DNA of 64,000 bases from Anaerolineales bacterium. Its GTDB lineage: Bacteria; Chloroflexota; Anaerolineae; 4572-78; J111. The notes under the pieces are model-generated. The model was not told where the DNA came from, did not search any database, and worked only from the letters and a program-made list of their open reading frames with translations. Location of the stretch: assembly GCA_015075185.1 (NCBI GenBank), contig JABTUW010000003.1, positions 62,001 through 126,000 of the forward strand. The letters run 5' to 3'. This document shows, piece after piece, positions 34,538-41,987 of the stretch. Each line of letters opens with the position of its first letter. Position 1 is the first letter of the stretch. A program made the position numbers and the translations under genes.

Positions 34538-35826
34538 AACTTATGCTCCTGCCTTTCTTCTTCTTCCAAAGTTCTCTCGTCTTCTAATTCTGCCCCTTCG
34601 GAAGAAGAAGCAAGCAACCGGTTCAACTTTTGAGCCAGGGTGCCACCAAAATCACGCTTATAGACTTGCCAGCAAGCCTCAGACTTGGTAGCACCCTCCT
34701 TGACTAGCCGGATAAAGTCAACCTCTTTTCGTTCCAAAACTGATGCTGCTTCTGATTCGCTCACTTCATCCATCAAATCTAGCGATGGAGAGATGTACCC
34801 GGCCGTGGGCGGCATTTGAGGAAGTGGCGGCGGGATCGGTACGCTAAACTCGCCTAGCTTCTGGTTAGCGACTACAGCAGCGGCAACATGCGTCCCATCA
34901 GGCCGTTTCTTTAATTCTAATTGTAAAAAACCATTGATGATCTTATAACGCCCATCCAGACCCAGATCAGCAGACAGGTTGGTTTGGGTGGCAAAGACTA
35001 AATGGATGCCGTACTTCCGACTCTGCCTGACCATCGTGGCAATGAAGGCTTTAGCAGTGTCGTTTTCTGCTACAATCTCAGTCCATTCGTCGGTAACGAT
35101 AGTGATTTTCTCAAAGTCGCTTTCCGTAGCCTGGCCAGTACGTAGAGCTTCAACATTCTGATTGAGGATTCTAAACAGGATATGGATAGCCCGGCCGATT
35201 TTTTCGGGTGTCTCCATCCGGTCTAGCCCCTGCCACTTGATCGGGTGTTCCCTGGAGTCCAGTATCAAAACTCGATGGCCTTGCAGCTTGCGCCGATAAG
35301 CAATTGCCCGTAGCAGCGAGGTTTTACCGTTGCCGGACCCACCCCAGGCTAGAGTGTGAGGATAAGCATCAATCAGTTCCAGTAGATCAATCGGCTTAGC
35401 TTCAATTACAATTTCCGAAGCAGGTGTAGGTAAGGCAGCCCGGTGCCGGCTGGCCAGGAAATCCCGATAGGTCGCTAACTCAGCCGGTGTCGGCTCTTGG
35501 GGTGTTCCGTTGATTCTCCATTGCGGCATCTGATGAAGCTGGAACCAGACAGCCTTTTTATCCGTTTCTCGAATGAACACACCATGCTCGTTAGCCAAGG
35601 CTAGCACATTCCCTTGTTTTTCAGCCTCAATTCTGGTAGCACGGATCATCTTTATTCGCTCGACAAGGTACCAGCCTCCAAAGAACAGGCCGAACAGTCC
35701 GGCCAGGCCAAGCAGAGCAGCGGCGGCGTAACCTACAAACAACAGAGCCTGGACAATCGTTTGATAAAAGACGATAACAACAATCAAGGTTACGGTTGCA
35801 GTTATGGTGATAAGATACTTAGTCAT
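34534..35826 (-). CDS. FtsK/HerA-like DNA translocase with N-terminal membrane anchor
   Basis: The 430-aa protein has two TM helices (about 5-25 and 30-53), then an ATPase with Walker A GGSGNGKTSLLR (about 162), Walker B IVTDEWTEIV (about 247) and MVRQSRKYGIHLVFATQ. It is far smaller than chromosomal FtsK and lacks its gamma domain. In actinomycete conjugative elements a similar single protein (TraB) pumps double-stranded DNA between cells. The start overlaps the upstream stop (ATGA), and the stop overlaps the recombinase start. A transfer role is inferred from context. Confidence 0.85.
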   Translation of the reverse strand: MTKYLITITATVTLIVVIVFYQTIVQALLFVGYAAAALLGLAGLFGLFFGGWYLVERIKMIRATRIEAEKQGNVLALANEHGVFIRETDKKAVWFQLHQMPQWRINGTPQEPTPAELATYRDFLASRHRAALPTPASEIVIEAKPIDLLELIDAYPHTLAWGGSGNGKTSLLRAIAYRRKLQGHRVLILDSREHPIKWQGLDRMETPEKIGRAIHILFRILNQNVEALRTGQATESDFEKITIVTDEWTEIVAENDTAKAFIATMVRQSRKYGIHLVFATQTNLSADLGLDGRYKIINGFLQLELKKRPDGTHVAAAVVANQKLGEFSVPIPPPLPQMPPTAGYISPSLDLMDEVSESEAASVLERKEVDFIRLVKEGATKSEACWQVYKRDFGGTLAQKLNRLLASSSEGAELEDERTLEEEERQEHKL

Positions 35827-36062
35827 AATCTCATCCCCATTCCATAAGCCACTGACTTAAAGCCGATGATGAAAACCGTGGACATAAAGTGAGTGGCTTC
35901 AACAAAATCATTGACCAGCGACACGACCTCGGACACAAGCTGACCAAACTTGATCAGCATTGTGATGAGGGTCGTCAGAGCCAACAGGAAAGCGACAATG
36001 TGACCGGTGTCATCGTCAACGATAACCCTGACAGCGATGCGGGTACTGTGAGAGAGGATCAT
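35823..36062 (-). CDS. Small membrane protein upstream of the FtsK-like gene
   Basis: The 79-aa product has a hydrophobic helix (about 20-42, IVAFLLALTTLITMLIKFG) and a second weaker one (about 55-75). ATG at 36062 overlaps the previous stop as ATGA and has GGGAGG 7 nt upstream; a start 5 codons further up is less likely. No family is recognised. Its place between two coupled transfer-type genes suggests a membrane partner of the translocase. Confidence 0.7.
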   Translation of the reverse strand: MILSHSTRIAVRVIVDDDTGHIVAFLLALTTLITMLIKFGQLVSEVVSLVNDFVEATHFMSTVFIIGFKSVAYGMGMRL

Positions 36063-36913
36063 CGTGATACCTCCCAACCGTTACCATTCTTGAGAGTAAT
36101 GCCAGCCTGCTCAAGTTCATTCAGAATATTTTGGCCGGTGCGTTCACTTGCGCCCAACCTGCGGCCCAATTCGGCCCCTTTGATGTACGGATTTTCGCGC
36201 AAAATAAACAGGGCCTGCGCTCTCCATTCGCTTTTGGGAACACGCAGGGGGGGCGCATATCGCCCATGCTGCGCGTTCTCTGCGCTTCCATGCGCTTCAC
36301 TTTTCGCCAAACTTGCGGGCTTTTTCCCCTCAATTTTCGCTAATCTTTCGGTATGTTTTTGCGCCATTTCAAGCCGTTCTTTTTCTCGCTGCCATTCGCG
36401 CTGTTCTGCCTCGATTTGAGCCTGCTTATCTTCTATGGCCTCTCGTTTGGCCTCAGTTCGGGAAATATCATGGGCCAGAGCAACAGCGATGTAAACGATT
36501 GTGGTAAGAAAGGGAGAAGCAATCCCCAAGCCTTTGACCAGTGGGTTAAAGGCTTCTTTGGAGAAGTAGACGACTCCAGCGACTCCGACTACATAGACCG
36601 GAACAAGGGCGGCCATGAGTTTGAACTTACCCGGCTGGATAATTCCGGTCTCGGAAGCGTTGTATAAATCAAGGGCCGTATGACATGCGACAATCCCGAC
36701 CACTTCCCAGGCTATCCCAACCGTCAAGGCAAAGAACAGGGCAAGCTCCGGGCTGGCTTCGGCTTTGAACGTCCGAAAGATCGCATAACCGGTAAACAAG
36801 GCCGGCATCAGGGCAACAAAAAATGGCCCCAGTTTGGTTAGAATAGACAATAAGATGGATTGTATAGAATCGAGCAGGGTATCAAACCATTGGGGGAAAT
36901 TTTTGGCGTTCAT
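36059..36913 (-). CDS. Four-TM, coiled-coil, winged-helix membrane protein (first copy)
   Basis: The 284-aa protein has four TM helices (about 28-50, 56-82, 97-117, 128-148). A charged coiled coil (about 150-195, EAIEDKQAQIEAEQREWQRE) and a C-terminal winged helix (about 225-284, GAELGRRLGASERTGQNILN) follow. This layout recalls DUF2637-type Spd proteins of actinomycete plasmids and AICEs, which help spread transferred DNA. A second protein of the same architecture is at 46572. It is coupled to both neighbours by ATGA overlaps. Function is inferred. Confidence 0.75.
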   Translation of the reverse strand: MNAKNFPQWFDTLLDSIQSILLSILTKLGPFFVALMPALFTGYAIFRTFKAEASPELALFFALTVGIAWEVVGIVACHTALDLYNASETGIIQPGKFKLMAALVPVYVVGVAGVVYFSKEAFNPLVKGLGIASPFLTTIVYIAVALAHDISRTEAKREAIEDKQAQIEAEQREWQREKERLEMAQKHTERLAKIEGKKPASLAKSEAHGSAENAQHGRYAPPLRVPKSEWRAQALFILRENPYIKGAELGRRLGASERTGQNILNELEQAGITLKNGNGWEVSR

Positions 36914-37116
36914 AATTCACCCCCATTTTGCAGGAAGTCCTCAATTCTTTTGATTGTATCGTCTGTTAGTTCTGCCAGATTACGCCTAATTACCTCACTG
37001 GCGATGTGTACAATGTAAATCGCTTCCTGCTCTGTACAGTCTGTCAATTCCATTATCTCACGTGTAGCCTTGCCCAAAATGTAAAAAATCTCTGGTATCC
37101 TGTTTTGAGTATTCAT
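36910..37116 (-). CDS. Small hypothetical protein in the translocase operon
   Basis: The 68-aa acidic, helical protein (ELTDCTEQEAIYIVHIASEV) is joined to both neighbours by ATGA overlaps. No family is recognised and no TM or metal motif is seen. Confidence 0.7.
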   Translation of the reverse strand: MNTQNRIPEIFYILGKATREIMELTDCTEQEAIYIVHIASEVIRRNLAELTDDTIKRIEDFLQNGGEL

Positions 37117-37622
37117 CGCTCCCTCTCCCGTTTGGGGATAAAGTACAAACCTAAAATTATTTCGATACCAATGCCAACTTGAAGCGCCTGTCTATCTGAT
37201 ATGGTTCCTGTGAAGATTGAGTCGAGGATCACTCCGGTGATGAACGCGAGAACAATGAAATAGAGACTTTCAAAATTCAGATTAAATCTTGACCATGTCT
37301 TCGTCTTTGCTTGGCGCAAGGTTTTGACACTCGTAAAAAAATTCGATGGGTGTGGGGTAAGTACCAAAAAGCGAGCTAACGTAGCCATAACAAATACGTC
37401 AGTTGCATCTAACTGGCTTGCCCATTTGCGAAGTTCATCCTGGTTTTTCTCAATAAGATCAGGAGAAAGCACTCCCCTCATGTCTTGATCGGGATAAATA
37501 CCAGCATTGGCCAAAGCGAATCTTGTCTGATGACATTGTTTGACTTCAAAAGGGGAAATTTGCTCTTGAGGATTTTGCCCATTGCGGGCAGCGGGGTTTT
37601 GTGTTAGATTCTGAGTCGACAT
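37113..37622 (-). CDS. Hypothetical membrane protein, first gene of the translocase operon
   Basis: The 169-aa protein has a hydrophilic N-terminal half rich in Gln and Asn, and two C-terminal TM helices (about 115-135 and 145-163) ending in a basic KRERER tail. ATG at 37622 has AGGAG 9 nt upstream; the ATG 18 codons earlier lies in an inverted repeat without a ribosome site. No family is recognised. Confidence 0.65.
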   Translation of the reverse strand: MSTQNLTQNPAARNGQNPQEQISPFEVKQCHQTRFALANAGIYPDQDMRGVLSPDLIEKNQDELRKWASQLDATDVFVMATLARFLVLTPHPSNFFTSVKTLRQAKTKTWSRFNLNFESLYFIVLAFITGVILDSIFTGTISDRQALQVGIGIEIILGLYFIPKRERER

Positions 37623-37657
37623 TGCGCTATGCTCCTTCAGGCTAATAGCGTGATGTT

Positions 37658-37692
37658 GAGACGCGTTGCCGGTCATGACGGCGGCGCGTCTC
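37658..37692. repeat. 35-bp inverted repeat before the translocase operon
   Basis: GAGACGCG and CGCGTCTC form the outer stem and GCCG/CGGC an inner one around GTCATGA. A T-run follows on the plus strand only. It could be a plus-strand terminator, an operator, or an mRNA-processing site between 37697 and 37622. Confidence 0.55.
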
Positions 37693-37696
37693 GTTT

Positions 37697-37957
37697 TTAA
37701 TGACTAAAAAATTTCAGTGCCTGCTCTATCTGACTGGCTCTCAGTAGTTGCCATCTCCAACGCAAATAGGATTGGTCCTCGACTTTGTCCTGGTTTTCGG
37801 CCCAGGTTTCCAGCAGCGTATCAAGCCTTTCTTCAATGAATTGCTTTGCGGGCTCCATCTCTGCTGGTTCAAATTTTTCGGCAGCTTCAGTGGAGACTTT
37901 TTCTACCCAGTTTTCAAACTGGCGCTCAATTTCAAAATCAAAGGATTGGTTAGACAT
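37697..37957 (-). CDS. Small hypothetical helical protein
   Basis: The 86-aa, strongly acidic and helical protein (FEIERQFENWVEKVSTEAAE, then LETWAENQDKVE) has a start preceded by AAGGAG. No family is recognised. Confidence 0.65.
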   Translation of the reverse strand: MSNQSFDFEIERQFENWVEKVSTEAAEKFEPAEMEPAKQFIEERLDTLLETWAENQDKVEDQSYLRWRWQLLRASQIEQALKFFSH

Positions 37958-37997
37958 CTTATTTCTCCTTGAACCTTTAATGTGACTAATTTTGGTT

Positions 37998-38183
37998 TTA
38001 ATGGGTTTGTTGAATGATCGGCTCAGGCTGTGGGTGCTGGGCTTGCGCTCGGCGCTGAGCTTCGCACTTGAGGATCTGGCGCATCACATAGGACACACTG
38101 CGGTCGTCCTCTCTGGCCCACTGTTCCAGCAGAGCCTTTAACTCTGTAGTACCCAAAAAGGATATGGTAATTGGTTTGGACAT
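37998..38183 (-). CDS. Ribbon-helix-helix DNA-binding protein
   Basis: The 61-aa protein MSKPITISFLGTTELKALLE... has the beta strand then two helices of RHH repressors, with DDRSVSYVMRQILK as helix 2. ATG at 38183 has AGAGGA 8 nt upstream, and the promoter at 38233-38261 overlaps the more upstream ATG, which excludes it. It is divergent from the XRE gene and probably controls the element's minus-strand genes. Confidence 0.72.
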   Translation of the reverse strand: MSKPITISFLGTTELKALLEQWAREDDRSVSYVMRQILKCEAQRRAQAQHPQPEPIIQQTH

Positions 38184-38232
38184 AGCTATATCCTCTGTCG
38201 AGATATTATCTAAATCCGTTAATTTTTCAACC

Positions 38233-38261
38233 ATTCTATCATAGGACATAATGATTGTCAA
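38233..38261 (-). promoter_or_regulatory. Sigma70 promoter for the RHH gene and operon
   Basis: On the minus strand, TTGACA (38256-38261) and TAGAAT (38233-38238) are separated by 17 bp, about 50 bp before the RHH start. It lies between the divergent RHH and XRE genes, an arrangement usual for a maintenance/transfer switch. Confidence 0.75.
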
Positions 38262-38351
38262 TAGCGAAATAATGAACTTTCGTCCCTTTATGCTTTAGGG
38301 TACAATGGGATAATTGTGATTAAGTAATTACATTTTTATTCGTGTGGCTGA

Positions 38352-38690
38352 ATGAGTGATAAGCTAAGGATCTGGCTTTCTAAAGAGTTAGAAAAGCGGC
38401 GATGGTCCCATGGAGAGTTAGCTCGCCTATCTGGTATTTCACGCCCCCTTATCTCACAAGTACTTGCAGGTGATGTAACTCCAAGCGCCGACTTCTCTAT
38501 TAAGATCGCTCAAGCTCTGGGTGAAGCCCCCGAAAAAGTTTTGAGGCTGGCCGGGATTCTGCCCACGTCCCCAACCTCAGAAGATGACACGCTGCAAGAA
38601 CTGATGGAACTTGCTCAAAGCCTTCCCGTAGAAGATAGGGAAGAACTGTTGAAGTATGCCAAGTTTCGCTATCAACAGCGGCGGGGGTGA
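38352..38690 (+). CDS. XRE-family (HTH_3) regulator
   Basis: The 112-aa protein has an N-terminal helix-turn-helix (SHGELARLSGISRPLISQVL, about residues 19-38). Its C-terminal segment DTLQELMELAQSLPVEDREE is typical of phage-like regulators. It is one of very few plus-strand genes in this part and is divergent from the RHH gene. It probably acts as the element's repressor. Confidence 0.85.
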   Translation: MSDKLRIWLSKELEKRRWSHGELARLSGISRPLISQVLAGDVTPSADFSIKIAQALGEAPEKVLRLAGILPTSPTSEDDTLQELMELAQSLPVEDREELLKYAKFRYQQRRG

Positions 38691-38829
38691 AGGGTATCGG
38701 CTTCCCCGGGAAGCTGTTAACATGCGAGAAATCCTAGGCAACACTGCATCGTTTTCCACTCCAGCAGCCGGAAGGTATGCTATAGATGTAGGTGGCGACT
38801 TAGAGTGTAAACCTAGATGGATCGAACGA

Positions 38830-39090
38830 TTAATTTAGATCTAGCCTCCCGCGTAACAATCCACCGTACAAAACTTTACGCGGATCAAAGCGGTCTATAT
38901 CACTACTAACAAGGTTGACTGCCTCTAAATAAACCGGCATGTCGATCTCTTCGTCAAGATAGGCAAACTCATCATCCTGATAAGAAAAGCCGCTAACTTG
39001 ATCCCGTATCCCTAGGTCATCAAGGTCCTTTAGTGATACTCTCAACCAACTATGGCCAGGGCTTTCAAATAGGATCAACTTCTTGTTCAT
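38830..39090 (-). CDS. Small hypothetical protein
   Basis: The 86-aa acidic protein (FESPGHSWLRVSLKDLDDLG start) resembles in style the small proteins of phages and plasmids that open with a PGHSWL motif. No function is known. Confidence 0.6.
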   Translation of the reverse strand: MNKKLILFESPGHSWLRVSLKDLDDLGIRDQVSGFSYQDDEFAYLDEEIDMPVYLEAVNLVSSDIDRFDPRKVLYGGLLRGRLDLN

Positions 39091-39162
39091 TCATTCTCAC
39101 CTTCTGCCGTCAGGAGATTCTAATTTGGTGGCGGAGGGACGGCGTTGGCGCAGGGGGTGATT

Positions 39163-39375
39163 TCACTCATAAGACCAGACCTTCTTTGTGGGCGTCTCCT
39201 CAAGGAAGCCAAAGCCGGCCTGCTTGGGCAGGGCGGCCTGGGTCTTCTCATCTTGGTCAATCAACCAGCGAACGTAAGCGCTCATATCCATGCCCCGGCG
39301 CTTGGCTAATTTGCCAATGTGCCGAATCTCTTCGGGTGAAGAACGGAATTTGAACCAGTAATCGGGTGCTGCCAT
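39163..39375 (-). CDS. Small RHH/MobC-like protein
   Basis: The 70-aa protein has RSSPEEIRHIGKLAKRRGMD then MSAYVRWLI, the strand-helix-helix pattern of ribbon-helix-helix or mobilisation accessory proteins. AAGGAA lies upstream. It carries one TCCTCAAGGA motif in its 3' half (39197). Confidence 0.6.
   Translation of the reverse strand: MAAPDYWFKFRSSPEEIRHIGKLAKRRGMDMSAYVRWLIDQDEKTQAALPKQAGFGFLEETPTKKVWSYE
39197..39206 (+). repeat. TCCTCAAGGA motif, copy 1
   Basis: One of seven exact copies of this 10-mer in 39.2-48.1 kb; it lies inside the small gene at 39163. Confidence 0.7.
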
Positions 39376-39408
39376 TTTTATTGGTTCCTTTCATGATTCC
39401 ACGCTAGG

Positions 39409-40983
39409 TTAGTCAATCACCCCGCGCTCTTTTAAAAATTTCTCCGCGACGAGGTGGGTAATCATTCTACTGGCGTCGGCCTTCGACAGTCCCCCAGGCA
39501 ATTCTAACTCGAATCGATTCTCCAATTGTTCCAACTGAGCTGGCGTTGCCAGACCACCGTCCCGCTGCCGGTTCACTTGCCCCCCGTACTTTGCGACGTG
39601 AACCGCAGCCAAATCCAAAATTTCGTCAAGGTCAAAGGACCGGCTCAATACCTCAAGCTTGCGCTGCCCAAGCTCGTGTTTGATGTATCGCTTTTTACCA
39701 TCCCGAACCGGCTGCTCAGATACAACCGGCCTGTAAATCTCAAACAGGCTGTAGCCATCTGGCCAGCCAGGAGAGATGCCAGGTTCAGTTATGACTAAGG
39801 TCCGGTCGCCCCGGTCGGCAGGGTCGCCCCCAATGCCGATAGCCAGGGTTCGCAACGAACCAGCTGCGTACATGTCATCAGCTCGCAGTTTCCTTGAGGA
39901 AGAAGATTCCTTCTTCCCTGGGGATGAATATTTTTCAATCTGATCCGGGGGAAAACGTTGATTCCACTCGGCTTCCCACTTGGCTTCTCTGAATTTAATC
40001 GCTTCATCAACTACGAGTCTCGCACGCCCTGACAAATTCGAGAACTCGAGTGACGCGATTAACTCACTGCCATCTAGGTTCTCAACCTCAGCCAAAAATT
40101 CAGACCATAAGTTTTCTACCTGATTCGGGTAAGGACGAGGGTCTTTCAGTGTCTCGAAACGAGAGGAGAACCATCCGCAAAACATGAGCCACGTCGTTAA
40201 ATCAACATTCTGATGATTCAGAAAGCTGGTTAAATTCTCGACAGATTTCCTTTTACTTAAAGGAGGTACCAAAGACTGAACTTCTTCAAAAAGAATATCC
40301 CCACCCCTATCATCTTCTAGAGAGGGAGAACCTTTACCGTTTTTGTTTATGTCAATGTCCCTCTCTCTAGAAGAAGATGAATTAGGATTGTTCTTTAGGA
40401 TTGTTCCTTCGGATTGTTCTAGTCCCTCTACAGCAACACCCTGGTTCTCTACAGCAACACCCTGGTTCTCTACAGCAACACCCTGGTTCTCTACGGCAAC
40501 ACCCCCTGGTAGGATAGCAATAACCTGGTCCTGTCTTTGGTGTTTTTCCCAATATGATTCCATCGGTTGCCAGGCTTCCAGCTTCTCAAAAACACGGCCC
40601 CAAAAGTCCCTGCTTTTAGGTTGGGCCTTCATCGCTTCTTTTATCTGCTCTCTCCTCTCGTCTGTTAGAGGTTGCGGCTCCAAGATAAAATACTCGTTTG
40701 ACCGGATGTGATTCCCAGGATTGATATGGATCAATTCAAGTATCTGTAGGAGCTGGTTGTACTTCGATATGGTTCCCCTATTCAGGCCAAGGTGTTGGCT
40801 TATCAGGGTGAATCCCGGCCAACTTTTTTCGCCTTTTTCCTTGTTAGCCATTCTGACGTACAAGCTGTAAAGCTGATGTCCTGTACTACCGATGATGGGC
40901 GCGTAATGGTCAATAATGATGTTGTCGAGTGAAAACTGCTTAGATTTCCGACGATCCCGGACGGTAATTTGTTGCGGAGTCAT
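39409..40983 (-). CDS. Replication-initiator-like winged-helix protein
   Basis: The 524-aa protein has an N-terminal winged helix (GHQLYSLYVRMANKEKG, FTLISQHLGLNRGTISKYNQ; about residues 25-100) of the kind found in RepA/DnaD-like and phage replisome-organiser proteins. A low-complexity middle with tandem QGVAVEN units (about 160-190) and a mixed C-terminal domain follow. It is the largest non-integrase gene of the element core and the best candidate for element replication. ATG at 40983 is the only credible start; the frame extends to a TTG at 41034. Confidence 0.6.
   Translation of the reverse strand: MTPQQITVRDRRKSKQFSLDNIIIDHYAPIIGSTGHQLYSLYVRMANKEKGEKSWPGFTLISQHLGLNRGTISKYNQLLQILELIHINPGNHIRSNEYFILEPQPLTDERREQIKEAMKAQPKSRDFWGRVFEKLEAWQPMESYWEKHQRQDQVIAILPGGVAVENQGVAVENQGVAVENQGVAVEGLEQSEGTILKNNPNSSSSRERDIDINKNGKGSPSLEDDRGGDILFEEVQSLVPPLSKRKSVENLTSFLNHQNVDLTTWLMFCGWFSSRFETLKDPRPYPNQVENLWSEFLAEVENLDGSELIASLEFSNLSGRARLVVDEAIKFREAKWEAEWNQRFPPDQIEKYSSPGKKESSSSRKLRADDMYAAGSLRTLAIGIGGDPADRGDRTLVITEPGISPGWPDGYSLFEIYRPVVSEQPVRDGKKRYIKHELGQRKLEVLSRSFDLDEILDLAAVHVAKYGGQVNRQRDGGLATPAQLEQLENRFELELPGGLSKADASRMITHLVAEKFLKERGVID
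39891..39900 (-). repeat. TCCTCAAGGA motif, copy 2 (reverse)
   Basis: It reads TCCTTGAGGA on the plus strand, within the replication-initiator-like gene, and is flanked by T and A to give the 12-mer form. Confidence 0.7.
40426..40509. repeat. Four tandem 21-bp units in the rep-like gene
   Basis: Units beginning CTCTACAGCAACACC repeat at 40426, 40447, 40468 and 40489; the fourth is degenerate. They keep the frame and encode VAVENQG heptads. They may be a coding minisatellite or iteron-like sites for the initiator itself. Confidence 0.8.
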
Positions 40984-40991
40984 AGGGTGCT

Positions 40992-41177
40992 TTAATCCTT
41001 CCCATCCATCTCCATGATAAAAACCAACGGCCAAAGAGCCAGGTAAATAGAGTAGTGCTTCTTAACGTGGACCGGATCGCTCGTGATGCGGTGTTGGGCC
41101 TGGCCAAGAAGAGACCAGGCGGTGGGCGATATAAATTGTTGCAGTCTGGGCGAATTTTTGATATACTGAAATTGCAT
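40992..41177 (-). CDS. Small hypothetical protein upstream of rep-like gene
   Basis: The 61-aa frame MQFQYIKNSPRLQQFISPTA has AAAGGAA about 11 nt upstream and fills the gap before the rep-like gene. It has a weak hydrophobic stretch near its C-terminus (SIYLALWPLVFIM). No family is recognised. Confidence 0.5.
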   Translation of the reverse strand: MQFQYIKNSPRLQQFISPTAWSLLGQAQHRITSDPVHVKKHYSIYLALWPLVFIMEMDGKD

Positions 41178-41241
41178 TTCTGGTAGTTCCTTTCCCTTTG
41201 ACCGGCCTGGTGGCTCAGACCAGTTCGGTCTTATTTTTGAC

Positions 41242-41433
41242 CTATTTTCGGACAGAATCAACTTGTGCTTCGGCCTTACTTCTGGACGTAGTACAAGCCG
41301 TTGTGCTGGGTGCGTCCTGGCCAACCTTGAAGTTCGACGCAGTAGTATTTTTTTGAGCCTCAACCTTAGCCTCCGCCTCCACTTTTTTAGCTAATTCAAT
41401 CAACAGCTCGTACACCCGAGTCAACCCAGTCAT
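41242..41433 (-). CDS. Small Lys/Ala-rich hypothetical protein
   Basis: The 63-aa frame starts MTGLTRVYELLIELAKKVEA, an amphipathic helix. GGGAG lies 5 nt upstream, and the ATG overlaps the stop of the gene at 41430 (ATGA). No family is recognised. Confidence 0.55.
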   Translation of the reverse strand: MTGLTRVYELLIELAKKVEAEAKVEAQKNTTASNFKVGQDAPSTTACTTSRSKAEAQVDSVRK

Positions 41434-41561
41434 TGTTGCTCCCTTCCCGTCCGTAGTGACCATAAACCTCTTGTCCCGGCAACCTTGCAGATGGCGAGCT
41501 GCACAAGAGCCGCTATCCCCAATTCCTCTAGCGTCAAGTTAGGTAGTAGCTTGGTGGTCAT
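41430..41561 (-). CDS. Very small protein (43 aa) in coupled array
   Basis: MTTKLLPNLTLEELGIAALV opens a 43-codon frame with a strong GGAGGGG about 7 nt upstream. Its TGA overlaps the next ATG, and its 5' end overlaps the RHH-like gene by 23 bases. Gene-like signals at both ends support it despite its length. Confidence 0.6.
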   Translation of the reverse strand: MTTKLLPNLTLEELGIAALVQLAICKVAGTRGLWSLRTGREQQ

Positions 41562-41754
41562 AGTCAGTCCCCTCCAGTAGTTTTAGCTCCGGCAGGTCCA
41601 GCCGAGTGAGACGCTCCTCTGCTGACACACGCAAAAACTTACTTTGACTCTCACCTAATATAGCGCAAGCGATTCGGATTCGCCGGGAGAGCGGACGAGT
41701 AAGTTCCACCGAAGTATTCAGAATTTTTCCCTTTCTTTCCTGTTGCTGTACCAT
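41539..41754 (-). CDS. Small RHH-like DNA-binding protein
   Basis: The 71-aa protein has ILNTSVELTRPLSRRIRIAC then ESQSKFLRVSAEERL, a strand followed by two helices as in Arc/MetJ proteins. AAGGAG lies just upstream of the ATG. It probably regulates the element. Confidence 0.62.
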   Translation of the reverse strand: MVQQQERKGKILNTSVELTRPLSRRIRIACAILGESQSKFLRVSAEERLTRLDLPELKLLEGTDYDHQATT

Positions 41755-41891
41755 ACTAACTCCTTATTTGAACTGAGATTGAGGAAGGACGATTTTCTCC
41801 CAGGATACCAGATTAGGAATAGCAAATTCAAGACCTACACCCCCCAATTTGAGACGAACTTTTTGAGAAATAAACCTTAAAATTTGGAGGC

Positions 41892-41926
41892 AAAAAAAGC
41901 CAAGCTCATGAACTGAGCTTGGCTTT
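41892..41926 (-). terminator. Rho-independent terminator of the tyrosine integrase gene
   Basis: AAAGCCAAGCTCA and TGAGCTTGGCTTT form a perfect 13-bp stem with a 5-base loop. On the minus strand seven T follow. It lies about 60 bases after the integrase stop. Confidence 0.9.
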
Positions 41927-41944
41927 CTATCTCCCTGGCGAGAT

Positions 41945-41981
41945 TTCCTTGAGGAAGCCACTAGCTTTATTCCTCAAGGAA
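41945..41981. repeat. Inverted 12-bp pair TTCCTTGAGGAA / TTCCTCAAGGAA beside integrase
   Basis: Two copies of the element's 10-mer (41946-41955 reverse, 41971-41980 forward) face each other across 13 bases, just after the integrase stop at 41988. The layout recalls a recombinase core or arm site. Five further copies lie within 7 kb. Confidence 0.75.
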
Positions 41982-41987
41982 AATGGT

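Noticed and set aside
34534..35826. Chromosomal FtsK or conjugative coupling protein VirD4
   Set aside because: Too short for FtsK and lacking the gamma domain; no relaxase or type IV secretion gene nearby to pair with a VirD4.
38656..38838. Plus-strand frame of 60 aa overlapping the XRE gene end
   Set aside because: No ribosome site. A faint likeness to a metallopeptidase start (RLPREAVNM) is too short to support a gene.
40426..40509. Regular direct repeats as a CRISPR array
   Set aside because: Units are 21 bp with no spacers, lie in frame inside a gene and encode heptads.
41764..41961. Minus-strand frame of 65 aa after the integrase
   Set aside because: It covers the integrase terminator and the inverted 12-mers, and has no ribosome site.
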